Program-made: the position numbers and the translations under genes
Assembly: GCA_016208545.1 (NCBI GenBank)
Contig: JACQXU010000028.1
Coordinates: 1-33,374 of the forward strand
Direction: 5' to 3'
Length of the DNA: 33,374 bases
Source of the DNA: Candidatus Uhrbacteria bacterium
Lineage (GTDB): Bacteria; Patescibacteriota; Patescibacteriia; UBA9934; GWF2-40-263
Notes under the pieces: model-generated
The model's input: the letters and a program-made list of their open reading frames with translations, nothing else
What the model was told of the DNA's origin: nothing
Databases searched by the model: none
Part shown: positions 7,743 to 15,265 of the stretch, in pieces
Layout: every line of letters begins with the position of its first letter
Numbering within the stretch: position 1 is the first letter of the stretch

Positions 7743-8515
7743 ATTTTCGCTTCATAATATTAGCCGCTGGAAAAGGCAAACGGATGCATTCGGATATTCC
7801 AAAGGCTCTTACAACAGTTTGCGGAAAACCAATTTTACAATACGTTCATGAATCAGTCATGCGAACCAGGCTTGATTCAAGTCCAATTGTTGTGATCGGT
7901 CCTGAACGTATTCCGCTTTGTGAAAGTTTTAACGGCGCTTGCAAATACGTTGTTCAGGAAGAACAACTTGGTACAGCACACGCAGTTCAGATGGCGCGCA
8001 AAGAAGTCGGTGAGCAAACAGAATCGGTGATTGTTCTTTACGGTGATCATCCATTTGTTTCAACACAGACACTTCAGCGTCTCGTGGCTTTGCATGAGCA
8101 AAAACAAGTTGTTGTTACGATGATGACGACAACTGTTCCGTCATTTGACGACTGGCATCGCGCTTATTTGTATTGGGGGAGGATTTTGCGAGACGCGGAC
8201 AATAACATTGTCGGAATTCGAGAATATAAAGACGCGACAAACCAAGAACGTGAAATTCGCGAAGTGAATCCTGCTTTATATTGTTTTGATACAAAATGGC
8301 TTTGGGAACAGATTGGTGAAATAAAGAACGTAAACGCAAATCAAGAATTTTATTTGACTGATTTGGTGGAATTAGCTGTTGCTCAAGGCTACAAAATATA
8401 TTCGCTTTCCATTCCACCTGAAGAAGCGGTTGGAATCAACACACCCGAAGAACGAGAAATCGCTGAAAAGATATTAAGAAATAGAAAATCCGAAATCATA
8501 AATCCGGAATCCTAA
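7739..8515 (+). CDS. GlmU-like sugar-phosphate nucleotidyltransferase (pyrophosphorylase domain only)
   Basis: 258 residues from ATG 7739. This start is chosen because the nucleotide-binding segment ILAAGKGKRMHSDIPKAL follows at once and because it overlaps the stop of the preceding peptide. Other signature parts are EEQLGTAHAVQMA, the metal-binding VLYGDHPFV, IREYKDA, EVNPALYCFD and NANQEFYLTDLVELA, all as in the N-terminal domain of GlmU (UTP + GlcNAc-1-phosphate to UDP-GlcNAc). The left-handed beta-helix acetyltransferase domain of full GlmU is absent. It is therefore a single-function uridylyltransferase, most likely for UDP-GlcNAc or a related sugar in envelope synthesis. Confidence 0.85.
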   Translation: MNFRFIILAAGKGKRMHSDIPKALTTVCGKPILQYVHESVMRTRLDSSPIVVIGPERIPLCESFNGACKYVVQEEQLGTAHAVQMARKEVGEQTESVIVLYGDHPFVSTQTLQRLVALHEQKQVVVTMMTTTVPSFDDWHRAYLYWGRILRDADNNIVGIREYKDATNQEREIREVNPALYCFDTKWLWEQIGEIKNVNANQEFYLTDLVELAVAQGYKIYSLSIPPEEAVGINTPEEREIAEKILRNRKSEIINPES

Positions 8516-8583
8516 ACAAATAAGAATGCAGAAAATTTGAATGTTTGAAACGTTTCGGATTTCGATATTTTTATTTCGAATTT

Positions 8584-9132
8584 ATGTCTAGACTTATTAT
8601 AATAGGAGGTTCTCTTGCAACAGGAAAAACAACCATTGCAAAATTTTTGGAAGGAAAAATCGGAATTAAACGAATTGCAATGGATGATTTGAAAGAACGT
8701 TTTTTTGATATCGGAGGGTATCGCGATCGAGAATGGTCAAAACGCATTGGTCATGTGGCGTGGCCTGTTTTTCAACAACTTATTGAACTTCATCTTGAAC
8801 ACGGAGTAGATGTAATTGCAGAGGCAACTTTTTTACATCCAAATGACGCGGATTGGATTTTAGAAATTGCTAAATGTCATAGCGCGGAAATTTTTCAAAT
8901 CTGGATGACTGCTGATCCGAGTGTTGCTCGCGAACGGTTTATTCATCGAGCAGTGAGTGAACGTCATCCGGGTCACTGTGATTCTCTTGAATGTGTTATT
9001 GAAGAATTTGATAAACGTTTTTTTTGTAAATCATTTAATCCGCTTGTGTTGAACTGTAAAACGATAGTTGTTGACACAACTTGTTTTGAGAATATTGATA
9101 GAGAAAGTGTTTTAAAGTTTTTGGAAAAATAG
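8584..9132 (+). CDS. P-loop kinase (AAA_33/zeta-toxin-like fold)
   Basis: 182 residues from ATG 8584; upstream in-frame codons are AT-rich and lack a ribosome site. The Walker A motif GGSLATGKTT lies at about residues 7-16, followed by AMDDLKERF (a catalytic or substrate-binding aspartate) and the VDVIAEATFLHPND strand. An arginine-rich lid follows (ARERFIHRAVSERHPGH). This order fits the small phosphotransferases grouped with zeta toxins, chloramphenicol phosphotransferase and predicted kinases. No antitoxin gene is next to it, so a housekeeping or modifying kinase is more likely than a toxin. The substrate cannot be read from the sequence. Confidence 0.75.
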   Translation: MSRLIIIGGSLATGKTTIAKFLEGKIGIKRIAMDDLKERFFDIGGYRDREWSKRIGHVAWPVFQQLIELHLEHGVDVIAEATFLHPNDADWILEIAKCHSAEIFQIWMTADPSVARERFIHRAVSERHPGHCDSLECVIEEFDKRFFCKSFNPLVLNCKTIVVDTTCFENIDRESVLKFLEK

Positions 9133-9162
9133 TAAGTATAAAGTAGTAAGTAGCAGGTATTA

Positions 9163-9343
9163 TAGACCTCACACTATGAAACAGGACTCGATAAATAGCC
9201 AAAATTGTGCAGAACTTGTTTTTCACATTGAAAAATCCTCACGGTATCTACGGATACCGCTGTGGTTTTTCAATGCTCCAAAACTGCGTCCTGCGCAATT
9301 TTGTCTTATTTCTAAGTTTTGTTTCATAGTGTGAGGTCTATAG
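9163..9343. repeat. Complete palindromic element, family C
   Basis: A 20-base perfect terminal inverted repeat, TAGACCTCACACTATGAAAC (9163-9182) and its complement at 9324-9343, encloses about 140 bases. Inner pairs include CCAAAATTGTGCAG with CTGCGCAATTTTG-like sequence and AAAAATCCTCACGGTATC with GATACCGCTGTGGTTTTT. The whole element therefore folds as one long hairpin. No reading frame for a transposase fits inside, so it would be a non-autonomous MITE-like unit or a structured RNA. Confidence 0.85.
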
Positions 9344-9400
9344 GTATACTCGCTTTTGTTCTTTCGCATATACTTACTACAAACTACCAACTACCAATTT

Positions 9401-10702
9401 ATGCACTACATTGTTGATTGGCACATTCATTCCAAATACTCGCGAGCGTGCTCGAAGCAATTGGAATTGCCAACAATCGCGCAGTGGTGTGCGCGAAAGG
9501 GAATCGACATTGTTACAACTGGTGATTGGACGCATCCAGAGTGGTTTAAGCACATTAAGGAAAGTTTGGTGGAAGAGAGACAGGGGATTTATAGATTAAA
9601 AGGGGCGAGTGGAAATTGGAAAGGGAGAAAGGGAGATATGGGGCAAGTGGTAAGGGAAACAGAATTCATGCTTGTTCAGGAAGTCAGTCAGATTTACAAA
9701 AAAGATGACAAAACTCGGCGAGTGCACAATTTAATTTTTTCGCCATCTATTGAAACGTGTGAAAAAGTTAATGCAAGATTAAACAAACAAGGATTCAATA
9801 TCAAATCCGACGGTCGGCCGATTTTAGGAATTGATTCAGAGGAATTGTACAAACTTCTTAAAGAGATTGATGAAAAAATAATAATTGTTCCAGCCCATGC
9901 TTGGACTCCGTGGTACGCGATTTTCGGAAGTAAATCCGGTTTTGATTCGATTGAAGAATGTTTTGGCGAAATGTCAAAGTATATTTACGCGATCGAAACT
10001 GGTCTTTCTTCAGATCCAGAAATGAATTGGCAGATTTCAGCGCTTGATTCAATTGTTACAATTTCAAACTCTGACGCGCATTCGCCACGAAACTTGGGAC
10101 GTGAAGCAAATGTTTTTGAATTTGATAAGCCACCAACGTTTGACGACTTTGTTTCCATTTTAAAAAATAAAGACTCGACCCATTTCAAATACACAATCGA
10201 ATTTTATCCAGAAGAAGGAAAATATCACTTTGACGGATGTGCGGCATGTAAATTTTCATGCGATCCAGCGCAGTCAAAAAAACTTGGGAACAGATGTCCG
10301 ACTTGTAAACGACCGCTTACACTTGGAGTACATCATCGCGTTGAAGATTTGAAGGATCGAGATGTGGGTTCGGTTTCAAATCGCAAGATTCCGTTTAAAT
10401 CAATTGTTCCACTTGCGGAAATTTTGGCCGAAGTATTTAGTGTCAAATCTGTCAGTTCAAAAAAAGTTGAAGAGGAATACATGAAACTCACTTCAGAACT
10501 CGCTGACGAATTTTCGATTTTACTTGACGTGCCGATTGAAACTATTCGTTCGCATACTAATAATGAAAATATTGCGCTTGCAATTGAAAAAGTCAGAGCT
10601 GGAAAAGTTGAAGTAACGCCGGGTTACGACGGAATTTATGGAACAGTAAAGGTTTTTGGTCAATTTGGCCCCAAACGTCTGAAACAAAAATCACTGTTGT
10701 AA
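9401..10702 (+). CDS. EndoQ-like PHP-family DNA endonuclease
   Basis: 433 residues from ATG 9401; start chosen because the first PHP motif follows directly. PHP metal ligands are visible: DWHIHSKYSR (H8, H10), TTGDWTHPEW (D42, H45), E94, H109, H166 and SNSDAH (D225, H227). A cysteine zinc site follows: C280, C283, C287, C299, C302 (GCAACKFSC..CPTC). The C-terminal part (about 330-433) is helical and contains a LDVPIETIRSH stretch. This order matches endonuclease Q and its TIGR00375 relatives, which cut DNA 5' of deaminated bases such as uracil and hypoxanthine. The likely role is repair of deaminated DNA. It stands alone, with a palindromic element ending 57 bases upstream and a terminator just after it. 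Confidence 0.85.
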   Translation: MHYIVDWHIHSKYSRACSKQLELPTIAQWCARKGIDIVTTGDWTHPEWFKHIKESLVEERQGIYRLKGASGNWKGRKGDMGQVVRETEFMLVQEVSQIYKKDDKTRRVHNLIFSPSIETCEKVNARLNKQGFNIKSDGRPILGIDSEELYKLLKEIDEKIIIVPAHAWTPWYAIFGSKSGFDSIEECFGEMSKYIYAIETGLSSDPEMNWQISALDSIVTISNSDAHSPRNLGREANVFEFDKPPTFDDFVSILKNKDSTHFKYTIEFYPEEGKYHFDGCAACKFSCDPAQSKKLGNRCPTCKRPLTLGVHHRVEDLKDRDVGSVSNRKIPFKSIVPLAEILAEVFSVKSVSSKKVEEEYMKLTSELADEFSILLDVPIETIRSHTNNENIALAIEKVRAGKVEVTPGYDGIYGTVKVFGQFGPKRLKQKSLL

Positions 10703-10706
10703 TCAA

Positions 10707-10745
10707 AAACTCGCAGGCGCGCCACCTGCGAGTTTTATTTTTGAA
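10707..10745 (+). terminator. Strong bidirectional terminator
   Basis: AAAACTCGCAGGTGG-type hairpin: AAACTCGCAGG pairs with CCTGCGAGTTT around a short GC loop and is followed by TTATTTTTG. It lies five bases after the EndoQ stop and just beyond the stop of the convergent H1-like gene, so it can end both transcripts. Confidence 0.8.
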
Positions 10746-10747
10746 AA

Positions 10748-10858
10748 CTATTTCTTCTTCTTATGGGACTTACGCTTCTTTGGAGCCGCCTTTCTCTTAT
10801 GAGCTTTCTTCTTTGGAGCCGCTTTCTTCTTGTGAGCTTTCTTTTTCTTTGCTGGCAT
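10748..10858 (-). CDS. Lysine-rich histone H1-like peptide
   Basis: 36 residues starting MPAKKKKAHKKKA. It is built of repeated KKKAHKKKAAPK-like units and is over half lysine and arginine. It resembles the C-terminal tail of histone H1 and the small basic proteins found in many compact bacterial genomes. The likely role is binding DNA or RNA as a nucleoid or ribosome-associated protein. The start at 10858 is well supported by AAAGGAGGTGA seven to ten bases upstream, the best ribosome binding site in the window. A TATAAT box lies about 160 bases upstream, and the leader between contains two hairpins, so expression is probably high and may be controlled through the leader. Confidence 0.8.
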   Translation of the reverse strand: MPAKKKKAHKKKAAPKKKAHKRKAAPKKRKSHKKKK

Positions 10859-11022
10859 AAATGTGTTCACCTCCTTTGCGGAGTTTAAACGTCGGTTGTA
10901 AAAAATTCCTCCAGACGTTTTATTTAAATTATGAATTACGTGCTCGATCGAGCACTGCAAAAATGTATTGCAGTCTTTTGTCGTCTTGCATGGCGCGATG
11001 CTTGAACGATGTATTTATTATA
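10859..11022 (-). promoter_or_regulatory. Promoter and structured leader of the H1-like gene
   Basis: A perfect TATAAT lies on the minus strand at 11017-11022, with a poor -35. The leader has a 16-base perfect palindrome GTGCTCGATCGAGCAC (10940-10955) next to the hairpin CTGCAA/TTGCAG (10956-10974). A palindrome of this kind could be an operator or a stem in the mRNA. Confidence 0.5.
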
Positions 11023-11117
11023 ACAGAAAGAGTTTGTACCGAGTAGTAAATTAAGAAAATTATTTTTTTGTTATTAGATACTTCATAACTCAAAGACTTC
11101 ATGACTCAATGACTTTT

Positions 11118-12446
11118 TTACTCTTTCACTTCAACTTCGATTCCGACTCTTGCCCAATCATACAACCATTTCATGTCATTTAGTGAAATGTTTACACAGC
11201 CTCGTGACATTGGGTGGCCGAAGTTGTTGTGCCAATATGCGTAATGTAAATAAATGTGCGGAGCGAATCGCAAGTTGTATGGAACAAGTCCAAGATCATA
11301 ATTTCTAGGATCATTTGGACCGTACGACCATTTGTAGTGTACCTTTGGAATTTTTGCTAAAATTTGATGAATACCAAGTGGTGTTGAATTGTTTTTCCCG
11401 CTTGAAATCAAAAAAGAATTTTCTAAAATTCCGTCGCGATAGGCGTACAATCTTTGCTCTGAAATATCAACTACAATTCGTGTTTTATTTTTTTCATCGA
11501 ACATTGGTTTTGATGGAGCAATGATGAGTTCGTTTTCATTTGCGTTATCGAGATTCGCAGATGCAATTACAAAACTTTGCGCTGAATCATAAATTTTTGT
11601 TTGTTCATTTGTGTCTGCATTGTAGAGAATTGAATTTGAAGTTGATGTGATGAAAAGTTTTTGGTTGTGGATAACTATTGACGCAACACCTGTTGAATTG
11701 ATTGAAATTTGTTTTTCATTTTCTATTTTAACATCATTGTTGAATGAAAAAGTTTTTATGATCGGTGTGTTTGCGTGTTGTTGTGAAACAAAAAGTTTTT
11801 TATTATCAATTGTTCCAACAAGTCCTGTTCGATCGCTTGTATCAAACGCAAAAAATTCTTTTTTAAGTTCAAGTATTCTATCATCAAGATTCCAAATTCG
11901 AACATGCGGACCTCCGCCAGCAGAAGGAAGTGTTACAAGTTCTGCTTGTCCATCACCATTTATATCTCCGCATGCTAGATTTATTCCACCACGAAACGCT
12001 TCATTATAAGCAAACACACCAGAACCAATCGCATTTCCAAAACCATCGAACACTCGAACATGCGGACCTCCGCCTCGTTGTGGAGCTGTTATGATTTCGT
12101 TTGTTCCGTTTCCATCAAGATCGCAAGTTGTAACATTTATTCCAACACTAAGTGTTTCAGTATACGCAAGGAAACTTCCTATTTCAGATCCGTCTTGTCG
12201 CAAAATACGCACTCGCGGTTCAGAATCGAGACCATTCCCCACAATTATTTCTGGGATGCCATCATTTCCCAAATCCGCAACCGCTAGCGAAACACCACCA
12301 GCGGCATTTTTTGTTTGAATCTTAAACGAATTTTTTTGGTTGAAAATTGATATCTCAATTTCTTCTTTATCTTTATGAAATGCTTGTACTGGTTGTGGCG
12401 TGACGACCGAGAAAATAAAAACTATGAGTAGTGCAATACGCAACAT
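11118..12446 (-). CDS. Secreted L,D-transpeptidase with FG-GAP/VCBS-like repeats
   Basis: 442 residues from ATG 12446, chosen because a signal peptide (MLRIALLIVFIFSVV..VQA) starts there. Residues about 45-300 hold repeated units such as VADLGNDGIPEIIVGNG, CDLDGNGTNEIITAP, GDINGDGQAELVTLP and ANLDNANENELIIAP. These are Asp/Asn-rich calcium loops of FG-GAP/VCBS beta-propellers. Two units repeat GGGPHVR. The C-terminal 120 residues are a YkuD domain: RIVVDISEQRLYAYRDG, then TPLGIHQI, LHYAYWHNNFG and the catalytic SRGCVN with its cysteine. It should cross-link or anchor on peptidoglycan outside the membrane, with the propeller as a binding module. The joining of propeller and YkuD is unusual. 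Confidence 0.88.
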   Translation of the reverse strand: MLRIALLIVFIFSVVTPQPVQAFHKDKEEIEISIFNQKNSFKIQTKNAAGGVSLAVADLGNDGIPEIIVGNGLDSEPRVRILRQDGSEIGSFLAYTETLSVGINVTTCDLDGNGTNEIITAPQRGGGPHVRVFDGFGNAIGSGVFAYNEAFRGGINLACGDINGDGQAELVTLPSAGGGPHVRIWNLDDRILELKKEFFAFDTSDRTGLVGTIDNKKLFVSQQHANTPIIKTFSFNNDVKIENEKQISINSTGVASIVIHNQKLFITSTSNSILYNADTNEQTKIYDSAQSFVIASANLDNANENELIIAPSKPMFDEKNKTRIVVDISEQRLYAYRDGILENSFLISSGKNNSTPLGIHQILAKIPKVHYKWSYGPNDPRNYDLGLVPYNLRFAPHIYLHYAYWHNNFGHPMSRGCVNISLNDMKWLYDWARVGIEVEVKE

Positions 12447-12518
12447 ATTGCAACAGTTTATCACATTGACATAAATTTTTATAATGATACTATTCCGACA
12501 CATAAAGAGGTTTTAAAC

Positions 12519-12676
12519 TGGCATGTAGTGCTTTCGTCCGGCTACATGCCTCGCTCGGAAATGGCCAACCTAACGGTTTGTCGCTTCATCAAAAATAGCC
12601 GAAGTGAAACTTTGTTTCCCTTCTTCAATTTTTGCTGAAGCGACAGGCCATAATAGCCTTGCCATTTCACTCGCTC
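12519..12676. repeat. Stacked palindromes upstream of the tRNA locus
   Basis: Two structures. First, GGCATGTAG (12520-12528) pairs with CTACATGCC (12542-12550). Second, GAAATGGC..TGTCGCTTCATCAAAAAT (12558-12596) pairs imperfectly with ATTTTTGCTGAAGCGACA..GCCATTTC (about 12627-12669), with an inner hairpin between. TCGCTCGG occurs as a direct repeat at both ends. There is no gene here. The stretch lies between the divergent L,D-transpeptidase and tRNA genes, so promoters must lie in or beside it. Confidence 0.7.
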
Positions 12677-12700
12677 GGGGGCCAGTAGCTCAGTTGGTAG

Positions 12701-12846
12701 CCCCGCACTACAACAATGAAATAGTACGGCTGGTGGCGGGCCTGTAGCTCAGTTGGCTAGAGCGTCTGCTTTGCAAGCAGAAGGTCAAGGGTTCGAGCCC
12801 CTTCAGGTCCACCATAATCCGTTCTTCTCATTGTTGTAGTGCGGGG
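12701..12846. repeat. Palindromic insertion, family D, carrying a tRNA
   Basis: CCCCGCACTACAACAATGA (12701-12719) is perfectly complementary to 12828-12846. The enclosed 108 bases hold the complete tRNA-Ala. The inner core ACAACAATGA/TCATTGTTGT also forms the arms of the element before ileS (27818-27953), while the outer stem differs and is still paired. Confidence 0.75.
12738..12814 (+). tRNA. tRNA-Ala (anticodon TGC)
   Basis: A complete cloverleaf: acceptor GGGCCTG with CAGGTCC (one G-U), D arm GCTCAGTTGGCTAGAGC, anticodon arm TCTGC-TTTGCAA-GCAGA with anticodon TGC, T arm AAGGGTTCGAGCCCCTT, discriminator A and encoded CCA. It reads GCN alanine codons. It sits inside the inverted repeat that splits another tRNA, and the terminator at 12892-12924 probably ends its transcript. 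Confidence 0.95.
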
Positions 12847-12891
12847 TTGCAAGCAGGGGGTCTGGGGTTCGAATCCCCACTTGTCCACCAT

Positions 12892-12924
12892 CAAAAATAT
12901 CCGAACAAAGTTCGGATATTTTTG
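12892..12924 (+). terminator. Strong terminator after the tRNA locus
   Basis: CAAAAATATCCGAAC (12892-12906) pairs perfectly with GTTCGGATATTTTTG (12910-12924). The 15-bp stem and built-in T-run end the tRNA transcript and could also work in reverse. Confidence 0.85.
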
Positions 12925-12966
12925 AATCTTCGAGTTTGTTTTAATCTAATTATTCACATCTCATGT

Positions 12967-12989
12967 TATAATATACTAAACAAAGTATG
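12967..12989 (+). promoter_or_regulatory. TATAAT box with near-leaderless ATG
   Basis: TATAAT at 12967-12972 is followed 14 bases later by ATG (12987-12989), so a transcript would start within a few bases of the start codon. The -35 is poor. The ATG opens a 23-codon frame (MPHIHLSSIKLVDGFKIRNT..) that stops at 13053-13055, just as the long frame of the next gene begins to look coding. Confidence 0.5.
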
Positions 12990-13020
12990 CCGCACATTCA
13001 TTTATCTTCAATTAAACTTG

Positions 13021-13614
13021 TTGACGGTTTCAAAATTCGCAACACGCTTGATTGAAACAGGTAATCTTTCCGGTCACCATCTTCGTTCGTATTTGAAACA
13101 GAAAATTTTATTACAAGGCCCGATTCCTAAATTTGTTGTTCGAAAAGAAAAACGTCGAAATTTGCGTCTTGTGTTTGTGGATGGCGCAATTATAAGAAAG
13201 TATATGGATCCGGAATTTATTTTAGGAGGACATGATCTTATTTACCCAACTTACATTCCAAAAGGAGAAATTTGGTTGGAAGCGAGCATGAACAAAAAAG
13301 AAATTCCATTTATTTTTGAACATGAATTGTTAGAGCGAACACTCATGTCAAAAGGGAAAAATTATGACATTGCACACGAATACGGAACAAGTATTGAAAA
13401 AGAAACACGGCGGCTCGCAAAAGTTGGATGTTATCCTGGAGACGCAGATTACAAATGGAGACACTTAACAAATGAAGAAATTACTAAAAAATATTATCTT
13501 TCTTGGAGTGAAAAAGCTCCGGAGTCAATGTTATTTTCCGATTTGAAAAGTTTGTTTGGGAGCAACGTGAGTCTGCCTCGTGTGCATGATCACGGATTTT
13601 GGGATCGCAATTAA
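13021..13614 (+). CDS. Unknown protein with HELxER and VDGxxIR motifs; start uncertain
   Basis: The coding part runs from about 13021 to 13614, roughly 197 residues, if a TTG is used. The open frame extends upstream into the tRNA but that part is not protein-like. No ATG occurs at a sensible place. In the next frame, ATG 12987 gives MPHIHLSSIKLVDGFKIRNTLD and then stops, so the gene may begin there and be frameshifted. Visible motifs are VDGAIIRKYMDPEF, YIPKGEIWLEAS and FEHELLERTLM followed by YDIAHEYGTSIEKE. The HELxER...AH..E pattern is reminiscent of a zinc or iron site, but I cannot name a family. The stop overlaps the stop of the convergent dehydrogenase gene by two bases. Confidence 0.6.
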   Translation: MTVSKFATRLIETGNLSGHHLRSYLKQKILLQGPIPKFVVRKEKRRNLRLVFVDGAIIRKYMDPEFILGGHDLIYPTYIPKGEIWLEASMNKKEIPFIFEHELLERTLMSKGKNYDIAHEYGTSIEKETRRLAKVGCYPGDADYKWRHLTNEEITKKYYLSWSEKAPESMLFSDLKSLFGSNVSLPRVHDHGFWDRN

Positions 13615-14597
13615 ACCATGTTTTTTGGTTTTTTTCCATTTATAAACATCAATATATTTTCAGCCGCCAAGCGACTCATTTCTTGGCGAGTTTCAAGAGT
13701 TGCTGAAGCTGTGTGAGGTGTTAGCACAACATTGTCCATTTTTTTCAAATCAAGATTATCTTTTGGATTACAGTCAATAAGCGGCTCGCACTCGTAAACA
13801 TCAAGTCCGGCACCAGCGATTTCTTTTTTTGTTAGAGCTTTTACGAGAGCTTTTTCATCAATGATTGGCCCTCGCGCAGTGTTAATGAGAAACGCTGTTT
13901 TTTTCATCATCTTAAATTCTTTTGTGCTTATCAGATGATGTGTGGAAGGTAAAAGCGGAACATGGAGTGACACAAAATCGGATTCTTTTAGCAATTGTTC
14001 GAGCGTTCTAAACTTCGCGCCGGTTTCTTTTTCAAGTTGCGTGTTTCGTTTGACGTCATTGTAAAGAATTTTCATGTTGAATCCGTCGTGGAGTCTGTGA
14101 ACCACCCCGCTTCCTATTCTTCCTGTCCCTACAATGCCGACAGTTTTTTCATAAAAATCAGTTCCGAGCAAAAGTTTTGGTCCCCAAGCTTTGTATTTTC
14201 CAACGCGAGTAAAACGATCTGCTTCACAAATTCGTTTTGCAAGAGCGAACATGAGAGCAATTGTGTGTTCCGCGACTGATTCGGAAATCTGATCGCTTGG
14301 TGTGTTTGTAACGACGATATTTCGTTTTTTTGCTTCCACTAAATCCACGTTATCAAATCCAACAGCGTAATTTGCGATCATTTTGAGTTGAGATCCTGCC
14401 GCATCAAAAACTTCTTTATCTATTTTTTCTGTCAAAATGGATAAAATAATATCTTTGCCTTTGACTCGTTTTAGTAATTCACGACGCGGAATTTGTTCGT
14501 TCTCTTCATAAATTTCAAGTCTAATTCTTTTGTCTGCCTTGAGCAGTTTTATTCCTTCGTCTGGAATTTCATGTGTTACGAAAATTGAATAGATCAT
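13611..14597 (-). CDS. D-2-hydroxyacid dehydrogenase (glyoxylate/hydroxypyruvate reductase type)
   Basis: 328 residues from ATG 14597; a TTG at 14612 would overlap the upstream gene. It has the NAD-binding GTGRIG (about 157-162), with aspartate 181 ending the second strand, which suggests NAD(H) over NADP(H). The catalytic set is present: Arg242 in NTARGP, a Glu in DVYECEP (about 269-271) and His295 in LTPHTAS. The N-terminal half carries the substrate loop ANYAVGFDNVD. It interconverts a 2-oxoacid and a D-2-hydroxyacid; glyoxylate, hydroxypyruvate and phosphoglycerate are possible substrates. No ACT regulatory domain is present. It is the last gene of a minus-strand run, 11 bases after the nucleotidyltransferase gene. 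Confidence 0.88.
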   Translation of the reverse strand: MIYSIFVTHEIPDEGIKLLKADKRIRLEIYEENEQIPRRELLKRVKGKDIILSILTEKIDKEVFDAAGSQLKMIANYAVGFDNVDLVEAKKRNIVVTNTPSDQISESVAEHTIALMFALAKRICEADRFTRVGKYKAWGPKLLLGTDFYEKTVGIVGTGRIGSGVVHRLHDGFNMKILYNDVKRNTQLEKETGAKFRTLEQLLKESDFVSLHVPLLPSTHHLISTKEFKMMKKTAFLINTARGPIIDEKALVKALTKKEIAGAGLDVYECEPLIDCNPKDNLDLKKMDNVVLTPHTASATLETRQEMSRLAAENILMFINGKKPKNMV

Positions 14598-14608
14598 AAT
14601 TTGTGAGT

Positions 14609-15265
14609 TCAAAAATTCAAAATTTCCGGTTTTAATTCTCTAGCCAGTTTTGTAAAAAAAGTTTTTAGCTCATCAAGTGACAATGGAACACGCATACGCG
14701 GAAGTATTTCAATCCGTCGAACCTTTGCTAATTCTCCTCCGAGGAACAGTGGAGAGATTGAAAGTCCAAATTTTTTTTCAGTATCGGATTTTACATCTTG
14801 AAGCGATCGATTTTGGAGAATAAAATATAGATCAACAAAATCTTTTGGTTCAAAGCGATCAATTAGTGCCGCCAGTTTATTAGCTGTGATGTCTCGCAAA
14901 CTATCTACAAAGATTCCTTTTTGTTTTATGTGTTTTTCAAGCTGTAAAAATGGATATGAAGTAAATTCTATTTTTAACTCGTTTTCATTTATATTCAGAA
15001 AAAAAAGTCGCCTGTCATGAATGTGTTCAATTCTCGCCGACTGTATTCCAAAATGTTTGGTAATTTTTTGAATGAATTTTTGTACCAAAATTGTATCAAC
15101 AGCTTCGTCCGTAAAAAAATCGAGATCCTCGGAATCTCGGTGTTGAAGGTAAAATTCCGAGAGCGCTGTTCCTCCTGATAGATAAAAAACATTACGAAGG
15201 CTCACTTCGTTTGCGAATAATTCTAAAACTATCCGTTGTTGATCTGTTAAAATGGTTTGTCCCAT
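14609..15265 (-). CDS. AbiEii-type nucleotidyltransferase (toxin-like)
   Basis: 218 residues with the N-terminal signature FYLSGGTALSEFYLQHRDSEDLDFF: the GGT start of the nucleotidyltransferase fold and the Asp-x-Asp metal pair. An FTSYPFLQLE strand and DITANKLAALIDRFEPKDFVDLYF follow; this helix is typical of the AbiEii/MenT group. Members transfer nucleotides to targets such as tRNA and act as toxins of type IV toxin-antitoxin or phage-defence pairs. Its start overlaps the end of the small upstream gene by 19 bases, a normal arrangement for such pairs. The toxin role here is inferred. Confidence 0.8.
   Translation of the reverse strand: MGQTILTDQQRIVLELFANEVSLRNVFYLSGGTALSEFYLQHRDSEDLDFFTDEAVDTILVQKFIQKITKHFGIQSARIEHIHDRRLFFLNINENELKIEFTSYPFLQLEKHIKQKGIFVDSLRDITANKLAALIDRFEPKDFVDLYFILQNRSLQDVKSDTEKKFGLSISPLFLGGELAKVRRIEILPRMRVPLSLDELKTFFTKLARELKPEILNF

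Larger units (their letters stand above)
12678..12890 (+). pseudogene. Broken tRNA (Ala-like) interrupted by a palindromic insertion
   Basis: The 5' part GGGCCAGTAGCTCAGTTGGTAG (ending 12700) is an acceptor strand plus most of a D arm. The 3' part, from TTGCAAGCAGG (12847) to TTGTCCACCA (12890), is an anticodon-loop remnant, a T arm (TGGGGTTCGAATCCCCA), an acceptor strand and CCA. Between them lie 146 bases bounded exactly by a perfect 19-base inverted repeat. Six of seven acceptor pairs can still form. The 3' D strand and 5' anticodon strand are missing, so joining the two parts would not restore a normal tRNA. It retains TGC-like loop sequence, so it was probably a tRNA-Ala or a near duplicate. 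Confidence 0.65.

Noticed and set aside
8584..9132. Zeta-type toxin with missing antitoxin
   Set aside because: The P-loop fold fits several kinase groups and there is no epsilon-like gene beside it, so a toxin call is not supported.
12847..13020. Upstream extension of the unknown protein into the tRNA 3' part
   Set aside because: It would translate tRNA and terminator sequence and is rich in residues untypical of the rest.
12990..13120. CRISPR arrays in the window
   Set aside because: No regularly spaced identical repeats with unique spacers occur; the tandem repeats are contiguous 9-base units and the others are dispersed palindromes.
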